Source: Bradyrhizobium zhanjiangense
GTDB taxonomy: Bacteria; Pseudomonadota; Alphaproteobacteria; Rhizobiales; Xanthobacteraceae
Direction of reading: 5' to 3'
DNA length: 64,000 nucleotides
Assembly (NCBI RefSeq): GCF_004114935.1
Contig: NZ_CP022221.1
Coordinates: 310,001-374,000, forward strand
Shown here: positions 37,724-45,940 of the stretch, piece after piece
Position numbering within the stretch: position 1 is the stretch's first letter
Layout: each line of letters starts with the position of its first letter
Position numbers and translations under genes: made by a program
Notes under the pieces: model-generated
What the model was told of the DNA's origin: nothing
Databases searched by the model: none
The model's input: only the letters and a program-made list of their open reading frames with translations

Positions 37724-38176
37724 ATGCAGCGAATTACGATCACGATCGAGGATGATCTGCTGGCGGAGATCGACGCGGCGGCGGAAGCACGCGGCTACCA
37801 GAACCGCAGCGAGATCATCCGCGATCTCGCGCGCGCCGGCCTGCAACAGAGCACCGAGGACACCGCGCAGACCGGCCCCTGCGTCGCCGGCCTCGTCTAT
37901 GTCTACGACCATAGCGCCCGCGATCTCTCAAAACGCCTGGTGCAGGAATTCCACGGCCATCACGACCTCGCGCTGGCGACCCTGCACGTCCATCTCGACG
38001 ACAACAATTGCATGGAGATGACGGCGCTGCGCGGCGCGGCCTCCGAGGTCAAGCATTTCGCCGACCACATCATCGCCGAACGCGGTGTGCGCTACGGCCG
38101 CGTGGTGATGATTCCGACCGGCGAGGGCAAGCACGTGAAGGCGCGGAAGCACGGTCACGGTCATCGGCATGAGTAG
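37724..38176 (+). CDS. nikR: Nickel-responsive regulator NikR
   Basis: A 150-residue protein with an N-terminal ribbon-helix-helix domain (QRITITIEDDLLAEIDAAAE) and the C-terminal nickel-binding ACT-like domain. The high-affinity Ni(II) ligands of E. coli NikR (His76', His87, His89, Cys95) align with His77', His88, His90 and Cys96 here (text TLHVHLDDNNCMEM). The C-terminus is His-rich. A GAGGGAG ribosome site lies upstream. The target (nik importer or urease-type genes) is not in this window. Confidence 0.93.
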   Translation: MQRITITIEDDLLAEIDAAAEARGYQNRSEIIRDLARAGLQQSTEDTAQTGPCVAGLVYVYDHSARDLSKRLVQEFHGHHDLALATLHVHLDDNNCMEMTALRGAASEVKHFADHIIAERGVRYGRVVMIPTGEGKHVKARKHGHGHRHE

Positions 38177-38201
38177 GCTACTCTAGGAGAGCGTAGCGGC
38201 T

Positions 38202-38366
38202 CTTACCCTCCCCTGGAGGGGGAGGGTCGATCGCGCGCAGCGCGAGCGGGGTGGGGTGACAGTCTCTCCGCACGAACAATGCCCGAGTGGAGAGATCACC
38301 CCACCCCGTCACGCAATCTCGCTTCGCTCGATCACGTGCCGACCCTCCCCCTCCAGGGGAGGGTAA
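38202..38366. repeat. Large palindromic repeat, ACCCTCCCCTGGAGGGGGAG family, copy 1
   Basis: The 165-base unit starts ACCCTCCCCTGGAGGGGGAG and ends CCCTCCCCCTCCAGGGGAGG; between the arms are GGGGTGGGGTGACAGTCTCT and GGAGAGATCACCCCACCCCG, so two nested stems form one cruciform-like unit. A second copy, about 85 percent alike by eye, is at 43286-43450. It fills most of the gap between nikR and the EI24-like gene. Confidence 0.9.
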
Positions 38367-38473
38367 GCAAGAATTCGCGCCGCGTCGCAGCCGACGGCGG
38401 CGGAGCCGCCCGCCCTTGCCGAAGCTGCCTTGCATGTCTACCTCTCGCGGGTGGTTTCGGGAGAGGGTGCCCC

Positions 38474-39214
38474 ATGCTGGATGCCGCCGTGAAGGCGTTG
38501 TCGCAAATGATCTCGCCGCCGATGCGCTCGATCTTGTGGCGATCGATCGGGCTGGCGCTGGTGCTGATCACCGTGCTCGCGATCGGCCTGCAACGGCTCC
38601 TCAGCTGGTTTGCGACCTCTGGCGAGGTCTGGCTGGAGGGCCTGCTCGGGCCGGGCTGGCACTCGTCGCTCGAGGTCCTCTCGTGGATCGTCTCGATTGC
38701 CGCCGGCCTCGGCGTCGTGTTCGGAGGCATCTTCCTGATGCCCGCCATCACCTCGCTGGTGGCGAGCCTGTTCGTCGACGACGTCGCCGACATCGTCGAG
38801 CGTGAGCATTATCCCGCCGAGCGGCCCGGTGTCGCGCTGCCGTTCAGCCAGGCAATCCTCGAGGGCGTCAAGACCGCATTGCTGACGATCCTGGTCTATC
38901 TCGCCGCGCTGCCGCTGGTGCTATTCGCTGGCGCCGGCTTCCTGATCTTCTTCATCGCCGCCGCCTGGCTGCTCGGCCGGGAATATTTCGAGCTCGCGGC
39001 CATGCGCTTCCGCCCGCCTGCGGAAGCCAAGGCGATGCGGCGCGACAATGCCGCGACCATCTTCACCGCCGGCCTGTTCATCGCCGCCTTCGTCTCGATT
39101 CCGATCGTGAATCTGGCGACGCCGATCTTCGGCATGGCCTTCATGGTCCATATGCACAAGCGCCTGTCCGGCTCGCGACCCGAGCTGATCGAGCCAGCGC
39201 GACAGATGCGGTGA
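38474..39214 (+). CDS. EI24/CysZ-like membrane protein
   Basis: A 246-residue integral membrane protein with four to six hydrophobic segments. I recognise the EI24-domain pattern (SLFVDDVADIVEREHYP, then two membrane segments and FELAAMRFRPPAEAKAMRRDN), the family that includes the sulfate transporter CysZ. The ATG at 38474 follows GGTGCCCC; upstream in-frame sequence is inside a repeat, so the earlier start is rejected. No cys genes lie nearby, so a sulfate role is uncertain. The next gene, nth, is convergent. Confidence 0.75.
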   Translation: MLDAAVKALSQMISPPMRSILWRSIGLALVLITVLAIGLQRLLSWFATSGEVWLEGLLGPGWHSSLEVLSWIVSIAAGLGVVFGGIFLMPAITSLVASLFVDDVADIVEREHYPAERPGVALPFSQAILEGVKTALLTILVYLAALPLVLFAGAGFLIFFIAAAWLLGREYFELAAMRFRPPAEAKAMRRDNAATIFTAGLFIAAFVSIPIVNLATPIFGMAFMVHMHKRLSGSRPELIEPARQMR

Positions 39215-39235
39215 CGCGCCCGACGCGGCACTATC

Positions 39236-39988
39236 TCACACCGTCTTCTCCGGCCACCGGCAGAGATCGTTGATCAGGCAGACCTCGCAGCGCGGCTTGC
39301 GCGCGAGGCAGGTGTAGCGGCCGTGCAGGATCAGCCAGTGATGGGCGTGCCGCATGAACTCGGCCGGGATCACCTTTTCGAGACCGAGCTCGACCTCGAG
39401 CGGTGTCTTGCCCGGCGCAAGCCCGGTGCGGTTGCCGACGCGGAAGACATGCGTGTCGACCGCCATCGTGTGCTCGCCAAAGGCCATGTTGAGCACGACG
39501 TTCGCAGTCTTGCGTCCGGCGCCGGGCAGCGACTCGATCCCGGCGCGCGTGCGCGGCACCTCGCCGCCGAACTCGCTGAGCACTTTTGCCGATAGCGCAA
39601 TGACGTTCTTCGCCTTGGTGCGATAGAGGCCGATGCTCTTGATGTACTCGCGCAGGCGCTCCTCGCCGAGATCGAGCATCTTCTGCGGGGTGTCGGCCAC
39701 TTCGAACAACGCGCGCGTCGCCTTGTTGACGCCGGCGTCGGTCGCCTGCGCCGACAGCACCACGGCGACCAGCAGCGTGAACGGATTGATGTGCTCAAGC
39801 TCGCCCTTCGGCTCCGGATTGGCCTTGCGGAAACGGCTGAAGGCCTCGTGAATTTCGGCGGGCGTCCAGGGTTTTGCGGCTTTGCGCGACTTTTTCGCGG
39901 GCGGTTTCGGCTTTGCCGCGGCCGGTTTTGCCTTCTTCTTCGGCACGGCCGCTTTGCGCGGAGCCGGCTTGCGGGTGATTTTCGCCAT
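39236..39988 (-). CDS. nth: Endonuclease III
   Basis: A 250-residue DNA glycosylase/AP lyase for oxidised pyrimidines. The HhH motif ESLPGAGRKTANVVLNMAF, the catalytic Asp in AVDTHVFRVGNR, and the iron-sulfur motif Cys-x6-Cys-x2-Cys-x5-Cys (CLARKPRCEVCLINDLC) are present. An N-terminal extension of about 40 residues is Lys/Pro/Ala-rich, a tail seen in many alphaproteobacterial Nth proteins. I start at ATG 39988 rather than the upstream ATG because the latter would overlap a divergent gene. It is divergent from the DUF2244 gene. Confidence 0.95.
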   Translation of the reverse strand: MAKITRKPAPRKAAVPKKKAKPAAAKPKPPAKKSRKAAKPWTPAEIHEAFSRFRKANPEPKGELEHINPFTLLVAVVLSAQATDAGVNKATRALFEVADTPQKMLDLGEERLREYIKSIGLYRTKAKNVIALSAKVLSEFGGEVPRTRAGIESLPGAGRKTANVVLNMAFGEHTMAVDTHVFRVGNRTGLAPGKTPLEVELGLEKVIPAEFMRHAHHWLILHGRYTCLARKPRCEVCLINDLCRWPEKTV

Positions 39989-40010
39989 GATCGGGATATA
40001 CTGAGGGACG

Positions 40011-40544
40011 ATGAGCACAGGCAACGAAATTGAGCGCAAGGGCTCCGAAGATCAGCGCGAAGTGCAGATCTTCTCCGCGCTGCTGACGCCACACCGCTCG
40101 CTGAACCGCACCGGCTTCCTCGCCGTGATGCTGTTCCTGAGCGTTGTCAGCTTCGTCACGGGCCTTGCCTTCCTGATGATGGGGGCCTGGCCGGTATTGG
40201 GCTTCTTCGGGCTCGACGTTCTCGTGATCTGGTGGGCCTTCAAAGCCAATTTCCGCGCCGCACGGGCCAGCGAGGAGATCGTGGTCACCCCTTCCGAATT
40301 GCGGGTGCGCCGCATCAGTGATCGCGGCCAGGTCGTCGACTGGACGTTCAATCCGCTCTGGGTCCGGCTCGACATGGAGATCGACGAGGAGTTTGGCATC
40401 GAGCATCTCTATCTGATTTCGCGCGGCCACCAGATCCAGATCGCCCGCTTCCTGGGTCCTGACGAAAAGGCGAGCTTTTACAAAGGCTTGGTTGAGGCGC
40501 TGAACGCCGCCAAGCGCGGCCCGACCTACAATCCGATCACCTGA
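40011..40544 (+). CDS. DUF2244 family membrane protein
   Basis: A 177-residue protein with two adjacent hydrophobic segments (about 37-60 and 63-80: LAVMLFLSVVSFVTGLAFLM, GLDVLVIWWAFKANF) and a cytoplasmic C-terminal part with strand-like text ELRVRRISDRGQVVDWTFNP. This is DUF2244, often next to nth and cytochrome-like genes. Function unknown. It is divergent from nth with 22 bases between them, so the two share a promoter region. Confidence 0.85.
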   Translation: MSTGNEIERKGSEDQREVQIFSALLTPHRSLNRTGFLAVMLFLSVVSFVTGLAFLMMGAWPVLGFFGLDVLVIWWAFKANFRAARASEEIVVTPSELRVRRISDRGQVVDWTFNPLWVRLDMEIDEEFGIEHLYLISRGHQIQIARFLGPDEKASFYKGLVEALNAAKRGPTYNPIT

Positions 40545-40598
40545 TTCCAGATCAGAAATCGGGTGGTTTCATACCCTTCCCGCTCCTACATTCCGGTC

Positions 40599-41495
40599 AT
40601 GATGACACTCGCCATACATGATCAGCGCCTGGCCAAGCCGGGCCCCCAGAACGCCGCGCTGCGCGACTATGATTCCGTGCGCCGGGCGATCGCGTTCATC
40701 TCGGAAAACTGGCGCGCGCAGCCGACCATCGAGGCGATGGCCGATGCGGCCGGCGTCACGCCCGATGAGCTGCACCATCTGTTCCGCCGCTGGGCCTCGA
40801 TCACGCCGAAGGCTTTCATGCAGGCGCTCACCCTCGACCACGCCAAGGGGCTGCTCAGGGATTCCGCAAGCATCCTCGATGCGGCACTCGACTCCGGCCT
40901 GTCGGGCCCGGGCCGCTTGCACGATCTCTTCGTCACCCACGAAGCGATGTCGCCGGGCGAATGGAAGAACGGCGGCGCCGGATTGACGCTGCGCTACGGC
41001 TTCCATCCCTCGCCGTTCGGCACCGCGATCGTGATCGCGACCGACCGCGGCCTGTCGGGCCTCGCCTTCGCCGATCACGGTGAGGAGAAGATCGCGCTCG
41101 CCGACATGACGCGGCGCTGGCCGAACGCCACTTATGTGGAAGATCACGACGGCACCGCGCCGCTCGCAGCGCGCATCTTCGACCCCAAGCTGTGGCGGCC
41201 GGATCAGCCGCTGCGCGTGGTCCTGATCGGCACCGATTTCGAGGTGCGGGTGTGGGAGACGCTGCTGAAGATCCCGATGGGCCGCGCGGTGTCCTACTCC
41301 GACATCGCCTGCAACATCAACAGCCCGAAGGCCTCACGCGCCGTCGGCGCTGCGGTCGGCAAGAATCCGGTCTCGTTCGTCGTCCCCTGCCATCGCGCCC
41401 TCGGCAAGAGCGGCACGCTCACCGGCTATCACTGGGGCATCACCCGCAAGCAGGCGATGCTGGGCTGGGAGGCCGGGCGGGTGGGGATGCAGTAG
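40599..41495 (+). CDS. Ada-like protein: AraC-type HTH plus O6-methylguanine-DNA methyltransferase
   Basis: A 298-residue protein with an N-terminal AraC-type HTH (about 20-115: RRAIAFISENWRAQPTIEAMADAAGV) and a C-terminal methyltransferase domain with active-site PCHR in VVPCHRALGKSGTLTGYHWG. The N-terminal phosphotriester-repair domain with the zinc Cys cluster of E. coli Ada is absent, so it matches the truncated Ada/AraC-MGMT type. It repairs O6-alkylguanine and may regulate genes. The ATG at 40599 is preferred over the ATG at 40563, which adds residues without a domain match. Confidence 0.9.
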   Translation: MMTLAIHDQRLAKPGPQNAALRDYDSVRRAIAFISENWRAQPTIEAMADAAGVTPDELHHLFRRWASITPKAFMQALTLDHAKGLLRDSASILDAALDSGLSGPGRLHDLFVTHEAMSPGEWKNGGAGLTLRYGFHPSPFGTAIVIATDRGLSGLAFADHGEEKIALADMTRRWPNATYVEDHDGTAPLAARIFDPKLWRPDQPLRVVLIGTDFEVRVWETLLKIPMGRAVSYSDIACNINSPKASRAVGAAVGKNPVSFVVPCHRALGKSGTLTGYHWGITRKQAMLGWEAGRVGMQ

Positions 41496-41520
41496 GCAAT
41501 ACGCGAACTGCCTTCACATG

Positions 41521-41642
41521 GTCGTCCTGGCGAAAGCCAGGACCCATTACCCCAGGAAGGCGTGGTGGCGTGAAGTGCTCACCACCAATCTTTGCAACAA
41601 CGACGGCCGGTGGTTATGGGTCCTGGCTTTCGCCAGGACGAC
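41521..41642. repeat. Palindromic repeat, GTCGTCCTGGCGAAAGCCAGGAC family, copy 3
   Basis: Starts GTCGTCCTGGCGAAAGCCAG with GACCCATTACCCC and ends TTATGGGTCCTGGCTTTCGC with CAGGACGAC, matching the copies at 31768 and 34500. It separates two convergent genes. Confidence 0.85.
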
Positions 41643-41688
41643 ACCGAGTATGAGGCGCGGCCTCACCGCACCTCACGCAAAATCTGGC

Positions 41689-42312
41689 TCAACCCGCCAG
41701 ATCCAGCTTCGACGCCACCGTCGAATCCGCATTGAGGCGATAGATGATCGGCACACCCGTCGCCAGCTCGCGCTTCAAGATGCCCTCCGGCGAGAGCTTC
41801 TCCAGCACCATGATCAAGGCGCGCAAGGAGTTGCCGTGGGCGGCGACCAGCGTGCGCTTGCCGTTGAGGACGGCGGGCAGGATCTCCTGCACGTAGTAGG
41901 GCAGCGCCCGCGCCAGCGTGTCCTTCAGGCTCTCGCCGCCGGGCGGTGGCACGTCGTAGGAGCGGCGCCAGATCAGCACCTGGTCCTCGCCCCACTTCTT
42001 GCGGGCGTCGTCCTTGTTGAGGCCGGAGAGATCGCCATAGTCGCGCTCGTTCAGCGCGAGGTTCTTCGCGGTCGGCAGGCCTTCTTGCCCGAGCTCGCCG
42101 AGGATGAGGTCCAGTGTGTGCTGCGCGCGCGTCAAGACCGAGGTGTAGGCGACGTCGAACACGAGACCCTGTGCCTTCAGCTTGCGGCCGGCTTCCTTGG
42201 CTTCGCTCACGCCGAGCTCGGTGAGGTCAGGATCCTTCCACCCCGTGAACAGGTTCTTCAGATTCCATTCGCTCTGGCCATGCCGCACGAGCACGAGAAG
42301 ACGTTCGCTCAT
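41689..42312 (-). CDS. gpmA: 2,3-bisphosphoglycerate-dependent phosphoglycerate mutase
   Basis: A 207-residue phosphoglycerate mutase of glycolysis. The catalytic His is in [10 protein letters not shown] (His11), followed by [14 protein letters not shown], the [10 protein letters not shown] segment with Glu, and the second His in [10 protein letters not shown]. The length is shorter than the 240-250 of the E. coli type, as is usual in Alphaproteobacteria. I start at ATG 42312; upstream in-frame residues are in a repeat region. It lies on the same strand as dapB, 82 bases after its stop, so cotranscription is possible. Confidence 0.92.
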   Translation of the reverse strand: MSERLLVLVRHGQSEWNLKNLFTGWKDPDLTELGVSEAKEAGRKLKAQGLVFDVAYTSVLTRAQHTLDLILGELGQEGLPTAKNLALNERDYGDLSGLNKDDARKKWGEDQVLIWRRSYDVPPPGGESLKDTLARALPYYVQEILPAVLNGKRTLVAAHGNSLRALIMVLEKLSPEGILKRELATGVPIIYRLNADSTVASKLDLAG

Positions 42313-42341
42313 CAACTGCTTTCCATCTAGTTTATTGTTCT

Positions 42342-42390
42342 GAGCATGACCTTGTCGGAAAACCGCTTCGCACTTTTCCGGATCATGCTC
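42342..42390. repeat. Short palindrome before gpmA (GCATGA...TCATGC type)
   Basis: GAGCATGA (42342-42349) pairs with TCATGCTC (42383-42390), with GTCGGAAAACCG and CACTTTTCCGGA inside that can pair further. It resembles the second hairpin at 5321-5389 and sits in the gap between dapB and gpmA. Confidence 0.6.
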
Positions 42391-42394
42391 TGGT

Positions 42395-43210
42395 TCAGAT
42401 GTCGGACAGGCCGAGCACGTCGGCCATGGAGTAATGCCCCGGCGCTTTGCCGTGCGCCCACAGCGCCGCCTTGAGCGCGCCATGGGCGAACAGCATGCGG
42501 TCCTCGGCGTGATGCGACAGGGTCAGGCGTTCGAACTGGCCGAGGAAGCTGACACTGTGATCGCCGGCCACGGTGCCGCCGCGCAAGGAGGCAAAGCCGA
42601 TGTCGCCGGGCCGGCGTGCGCCGGTGATGCCGTCGCGGCCGCGCGCGGAGTGTTCGTCGAGCGGGATGCCGCGCCCGCTAGCTGCCGCCTGGCCCAGCAT
42701 CAGCGCGGTGCCCGAGGGCGCGTCGACCTTCATGCGATGATGGGTCTCGACGATCTCGATATCAAAACTCTGGTCCAGCGCCTTGGCGACGCGCTTGACC
42801 ACGGCGGCAAGCAGGTTGACGCCCAGACTCATATTGCCGGATTGCACCACGACGGCGCGGTTGGTCACGCTCTTGATCACGGCGTTATCGGAGGCCGACA
42901 GCCCGGTGGTGCCGATGACATGGACAAGGCCGCGCTGGGCGGCGATCGCGACATTGGCGATGGTCGCCGCCGGCACGGTGAAATCGAGGATGCCATCGGC
43001 ATCCTTGGACATCGCCCAGAGATCGGCGGAGAGCATGATGCCGTTGGCCGGCAGGCCTGCGAGCACGCCGGCATCCTTGCCGAGCAAGTCCGAGCCCGGC
43101 GCCTCCAGCGCGCCGGCCAGCACCGCACCTTTGCTCTCGGCAATCGCCCGCGTCAGCGCGCGGCCCATCCGGCCACCGGCCCCAGCAACAATCAAGCGCA
43201 TGTCGGACAT
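42395..43210 (-). CDS. dapB: 4-hydroxy-tetrahydrodipicolinate reductase
   Basis: A 271-residue reductase of the lysine/diaminopimelate pathway. The NAD(P)H motif [12 protein letters not shown] is at residues about 8-19 and the substrate-binding signature [16 protein letters not shown] near 155-170. It acts in the cytoplasm and supplies meso-DAP for peptidoglycan. It is upstream of gpmA on the minus strand. Upstream lies a large repeat at 43286-43450. Confidence 0.96.
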   Translation of the reverse strand: MSDMRLIVAGAGGRMGRALTRAIAESKGAVLAGALEAPGSDLLGKDAGVLAGLPANGIMLSADLWAMSKDADGILDFTVPAATIANVAIAAQRGLVHVIGTTGLSASDNAVIKSVTNRAVVVQSGNMSLGVNLLAAVVKRVAKALDQSFDIEIVETHHRMKVDAPSGTALMLGQAAASGRGIPLDEHSARGRDGITGARRPGDIGFASLRGGTVAGDHSVSFLGQFERLTLSHHAEDRMLFAHGALKAALWAHGKAPGHYSMADVLGLSDI

Positions 43211-43285
43211 GGTGTGATCCTCTCTAGGGCCGTTGTAGCGGGGGGAGGCAGTTCCGGCAACCGAGGGGGATCAGAGGCGTGCTTC

Positions 43286-43450
43286 CACCCTCCCCTGGAG
43301 GGGCAGGGTCGGGCGCGCGATCGAGCAAAGCGAGATTGCGTGACGGGGTGGGGTGACGGTCTCTCCGCAACCAGCCGTGCCCGAGCGGAGAGATCACCCC
43401 ACCCCGCTCGCGCGGCGCGCGATCGACCCTCCCCCTCCAGGGGAGGGTAA
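43286..43450. repeat. Large palindromic repeat, ACCCTCCCCTGGAGGGGGAG family, copy 2
   Basis: Same size (165 bases) as the copy at 38202-38366 with ACCCTCCCCTGGAGGGGCAG at one end, CCCTCCCCCTCCAGGGGAGG at the other, and inner arms GGGGTGGGGTGACGGTCTCT / GGAGAGATCACCCCACCCCG. It lies between dapB and the DUF1330 gene. Confidence 0.9.
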
Positions 43451-43463
43451 GAAAGATCGTGCC

Positions 43464-43775
43464 TCAGCCGTCCGACGGCTGCGGGCCGTCATAGCCCTCG
43501 ATGATGATGAGCTCGGCGATGGAGTGCGGCTGGCGCACCTTGATATTGGCTTGGTATTCCGGCGAGTTGTAGCAGGCGAGCGCGGTCTCGTAGTCCGGGA
43601 ATTCGATCACGACGTTGCGGTTGCGGCTGGCGCCTTCGACGGTGGTGAACTTGCCGGCGCGAACGACGAAGCGACCACCCCATTTCTTGAAGATCGGACC
43701 GTTGGCGAGTGCATAGGGCTTGTAGCCCTCGTCATTGCTCACATCGACGCGCCCGATCCAGTAGCCTTTTGCCAT
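43464..43775 (-). CDS. DUF1330 family protein
   Basis: A 103-residue dimeric alpha-beta barrel protein: GYWIGRVDVSNDEGYKPYA, then FVVRAGKFTTVEGASRNRNVVIEFPDYETALACY. DUF1330 proteins are small, conserved and of unknown function, related to ABM-type folds. It sits 25 bases before pyrF on the same strand (pyrF upstream), so it may be cotranscribed with it. No enzymatic residue can be named. Confidence 0.87.
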   Translation of the reverse strand: MAKGYWIGRVDVSNDEGYKPYALANGPIFKKWGGRFVVRAGKFTTVEGASRNRNVVIEFPDYETALACYNSPEYQANIKVRQPHSIAELIIIEGYDGPQPSDG

Positions 43776-43799
43776 TGTTCTTCTCTCCCTGGTTGTTGC

Positions 43800-44510
43800 T
43801 CAGCCGAGCGCTTGCGCGATCTCCGCTTGGATGGCGTCGGCCGCCGCCCTGGGGTCGGCGGCTTCGAGGATCGGACGTCCGACGACGAGATAATCGGCAC
43901 CTGCGGCGATCGCACGACCCGGCGTCATGATCCGCTTCTGGTCGCCACTCGGCGCGCCCGCGGGGCGGATGCCTGGCGTGACGAGGCTCATCTGGTGACC
44001 GACGATCTTTCGCAGGGCGCCCACTTCCTCGGGCGAGGACACGAGGCCATCGACACCGAGCACCTGTGCCTGTTGGGCGCGGGCCTCGACCAGCTCTGAG
44101 ACGCCGAGCCGATATCCGGCCGCGTGCAGATCGTCGTCGTCGTAGGAGGTCAGCACGGTGACCGCGAGAATCTTCAAGCCCGAGCCGCCACGTCCCTCGA
44201 CGGCCGCCTTCATGGTCTGCGGATAAGCGTGGACGGTGAGGAAAGTCGCCCCCAGCTTGGCGACACTCTCGACACCGCGCATCACGGTGTTGCCGATGTC
44301 GTGCATCTTGAGATCGGCAAACACCTTCTTGCCCGTGTCGGCAAGCTTGCCGATCAGCGGCAGGCCACCGGCATAGGCGAGTTGGTAGCCGATCTTGTAG
44401 AAGGTGACGCTGTCGCCAAGCTTTGCGACCATCGCCTCGGCAGCCTCCGGGCTCGACAGGTCGAGCGGAACGATCAGGCGGTCCTTGGGGGCGATCTCGG
44501 CTGGCGTCAT
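43800..44510 (-). CDS. pyrF: Orotidine 5'-phosphate decarboxylase
   Basis: A 236-residue TIM-barrel enzyme of UMP synthesis. The catalytic Lys-Asp array is in [13 protein letters not shown] (Asp-x-Lys-x-x-Asp), and the phosphate-binding part follows in LVVGRPI near the C-terminus. It is followed by the DUF1330 gene and preceded, six bases away, by the FMN reductase-like gene, so all three may be one transcript. It acts in the cytoplasm. Confidence 0.95.
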   Translation of the reverse strand: MTPAEIAPKDRLIVPLDLSSPEAAEAMVAKLGDSVTFYKIGYQLAYAGGLPLIGKLADTGKKVFADLKMHDIGNTVMRGVESVAKLGATFLTVHAYPQTMKAAVEGRGGSGLKILAVTVLTSYDDDDLHAAGYRLGVSELVEARAQQAQVLGVDGLVSSPEEVGALRKIVGHQMSLVTPGIRPAGAPSGDQKRIMTPGRAIAAGADYLVVGRPILEAADPRAAADAIQAEIAQALG

Positions 44511-44516
44511 GTCACC

Positions 44517-45095
44517 TCACATCATGCGTTGGGAAATGTCGATCAACTGCCGCACCAGCGCCTTCAACGCGGCGATATCGCCCTCGTTCTTCAGCCTGTC
44601 CATATCGTCATAGGCCTGATCGGCAAAGGCAAGCGTGAGCTGGCTGGCAATCACATGGGCGTGGCAGGAGGTCAGGATCAGCCGCAACGCCTGCAGCGCA
44701 CGGGCCGCGCCCAGCCGGCTCTGCGACGCGCCGGCGAGCGCGAAGACGCGGTTGCGGAACACGTCGCCGCGCGCCTCGTGCAGATCGTGCACGCGGCTGA
44801 CCCAGTCGATCGCGTTCTTCAGCAGCGGCGGCACCGAAGCATTGTATTCGGGCGTGACGATCAGCACGCCGTGATGCGCGCCGATCATGCGCTTGAGATT
44901 GATGGCGTGCTTGGGCACGCCGGATTTGGCCTGGAGATCGCCGTCATAGATCGGCAGCGGAAAGTCAGCGAGCGAGATGCGGGTGACGTCGACGCCGGCC
45001 TGGTCGAATTCATAGGCTGCGAGCGCCGCCAGCTTCGCATTATGCGAGCCGGTGCGCAGTGAGCCGGGAATGACCAGGATCTTGGGAGCTGACAT
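44517..45095 (-). CDS. NADPH-dependent FMN reductase-like flavoprotein
   Basis: A 192-residue flavodoxin-fold reductase. The FMN-binding loop is in VIPGSLRTGSHNAKLAALA, and the second loop in TPEYNASVPPLLKNAIDWVSR. Such enzymes reduce quinones, azo dyes or chromate and give protection against oxidative stress; a specific substrate cannot be given. It lies seven bases upstream of pyrF and reads in the same direction. The segment upstream carries a repeat. Confidence 0.88.
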   Translation of the reverse strand: MSAPKILVIPGSLRTGSHNAKLAALAAYEFDQAGVDVTRISLADFPLPIYDGDLQAKSGVPKHAINLKRMIGAHHGVLIVTPEYNASVPPLLKNAIDWVSRVHDLHEARGDVFRNRVFALAGASQSRLGAARALQALRLILTSCHAHVIASQLTLAFADQAYDDMDRLKNEGDIAALKALVRQLIDISQRMM

Positions 45096-45115
45096 CCGGG
45101 CGGCGAACTCCGTTC

Positions 45116-45230
45116 ACCTCTCCCGCTTGCGGGGGAGGTCGACGCGCGAAGCGCGGCGGGGGGCTTTCTCGACTGGGGGAATCCCACCGTGGAGACACCC
45201 CCAGCCCTTCCCCGCAGGCGGGAGAGGGAG
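45116..45230. repeat. Palindromic repeat, CTCTCCCGCTTGCGGGAGAG family, copy 6
   Basis: Starts CACCTCTCCCGCTTGCGGGG and ends CCTTCCCCGCAGGCGGGAGA, with GTGGAGACACCC in the connector as in the copy at 16581. It lies between the FMN reductase-like gene and the methyltransferase gene. Confidence 0.82.
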
Positions 45231-45253
45231 CGCACCGCGTTTGTGGCGACAGG

Positions 45254-45853
45254 TTAGTCCTTGCGATACACCCAGACGCGGGCCGGAGGAAGGTTCATCC
45301 AGATCCGTTCCGAGGCCTCTGTGGACACGCCGGGCAGCGATTTCGGGATCGGCGGCACCACCGCATAGGTGAACTGGATGAACGGCGCACCGGGCGCCAG
45401 CGCCGTGAAGGCATCGCGGATGAGGCGCAGCCGCGTCAGCATCGGTTTTGTGACGAGCGGCAGGCCGGAGACGACCGCGGAGGCCGGCGCGCTCAAGACG
45501 TTCCAGAGCGTGTCGCGCAGGCGATAGGCATCACCCTGCACTACCTTGGCTTGCGGGTAGCGGTCGCGCAGCAGGGCGCAGAAGCCGGGATTGTATTCGA
45601 CAAGGACGAGGCGCTTCTGGTCGATGCCGCGCTCGATCAGCGCCGAGGTGATGGCGCCGGTGCCGGGCCCGAGCTCGACCACTGGCGCGTCGGAATCGAT
45701 ATCGACGTAATGGGCCATGGTCCGGGCCAGCAGCTTGCCCGACGGCATCACCGCGCCCATGTGCAGCGGCTTTTCGATCCAAGATCTGAGAAAGCGCACC
45801 TCATCATCAAGACGAGGCTTCTTCAACGCACGCGCGGACGATGGCAATGGCAT
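45254..45853 (-). CDS. SAM-dependent methyltransferase, PmtA-like phospholipid N-methyltransferase
   Basis: A 199-residue class I methyltransferase. Motif I VVELGPGTGAITSALIERG and motif post I LVLVEYNPGFCALLRDRYP are clear, then VVSGLPLVTK. The opening FLRSWIEKPLHMGAVMPSGK matches the rhizobial-type PmtA, which makes phosphatidylcholine by three methylations of phosphatidylethanolamine. Bradyrhizobium species have several pmt-like genes, and rRNA dimethyltransferases share this fold, so the substrate is not certain. It stands alone between the repeat and dnaJ. Confidence 0.78.
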   Translation of the reverse strand: MPLPSSARALKKPRLDDEVRFLRSWIEKPLHMGAVMPSGKLLARTMAHYVDIDSDAPVVELGPGTGAITSALIERGIDQKRLVLVEYNPGFCALLRDRYPQAKVVQGDAYRLRDTLWNVLSAPASAVVSGLPLVTKPMLTRLRLIRDAFTALAPGAPFIQFTYAVVPPIPKSLPGVSTEASERIWMNLPPARVWVYRKD

Positions 45854-45940
45854 GTCAGGACCGGACGGGACCGCGGGACGCGGCGTGTCAGAAAATGGTC
45901 ATAAAGACGTATAGGCCGAAGACGGCACGGTCAAGACACG

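Noticed and set aside
44124..45062. Long plus-strand open frame opposite the FMN reductase and pyrF genes
   Set aside because: Antisense shadow; text is His/Asp/Arg-rich without domain and crosses two well-identified genes.
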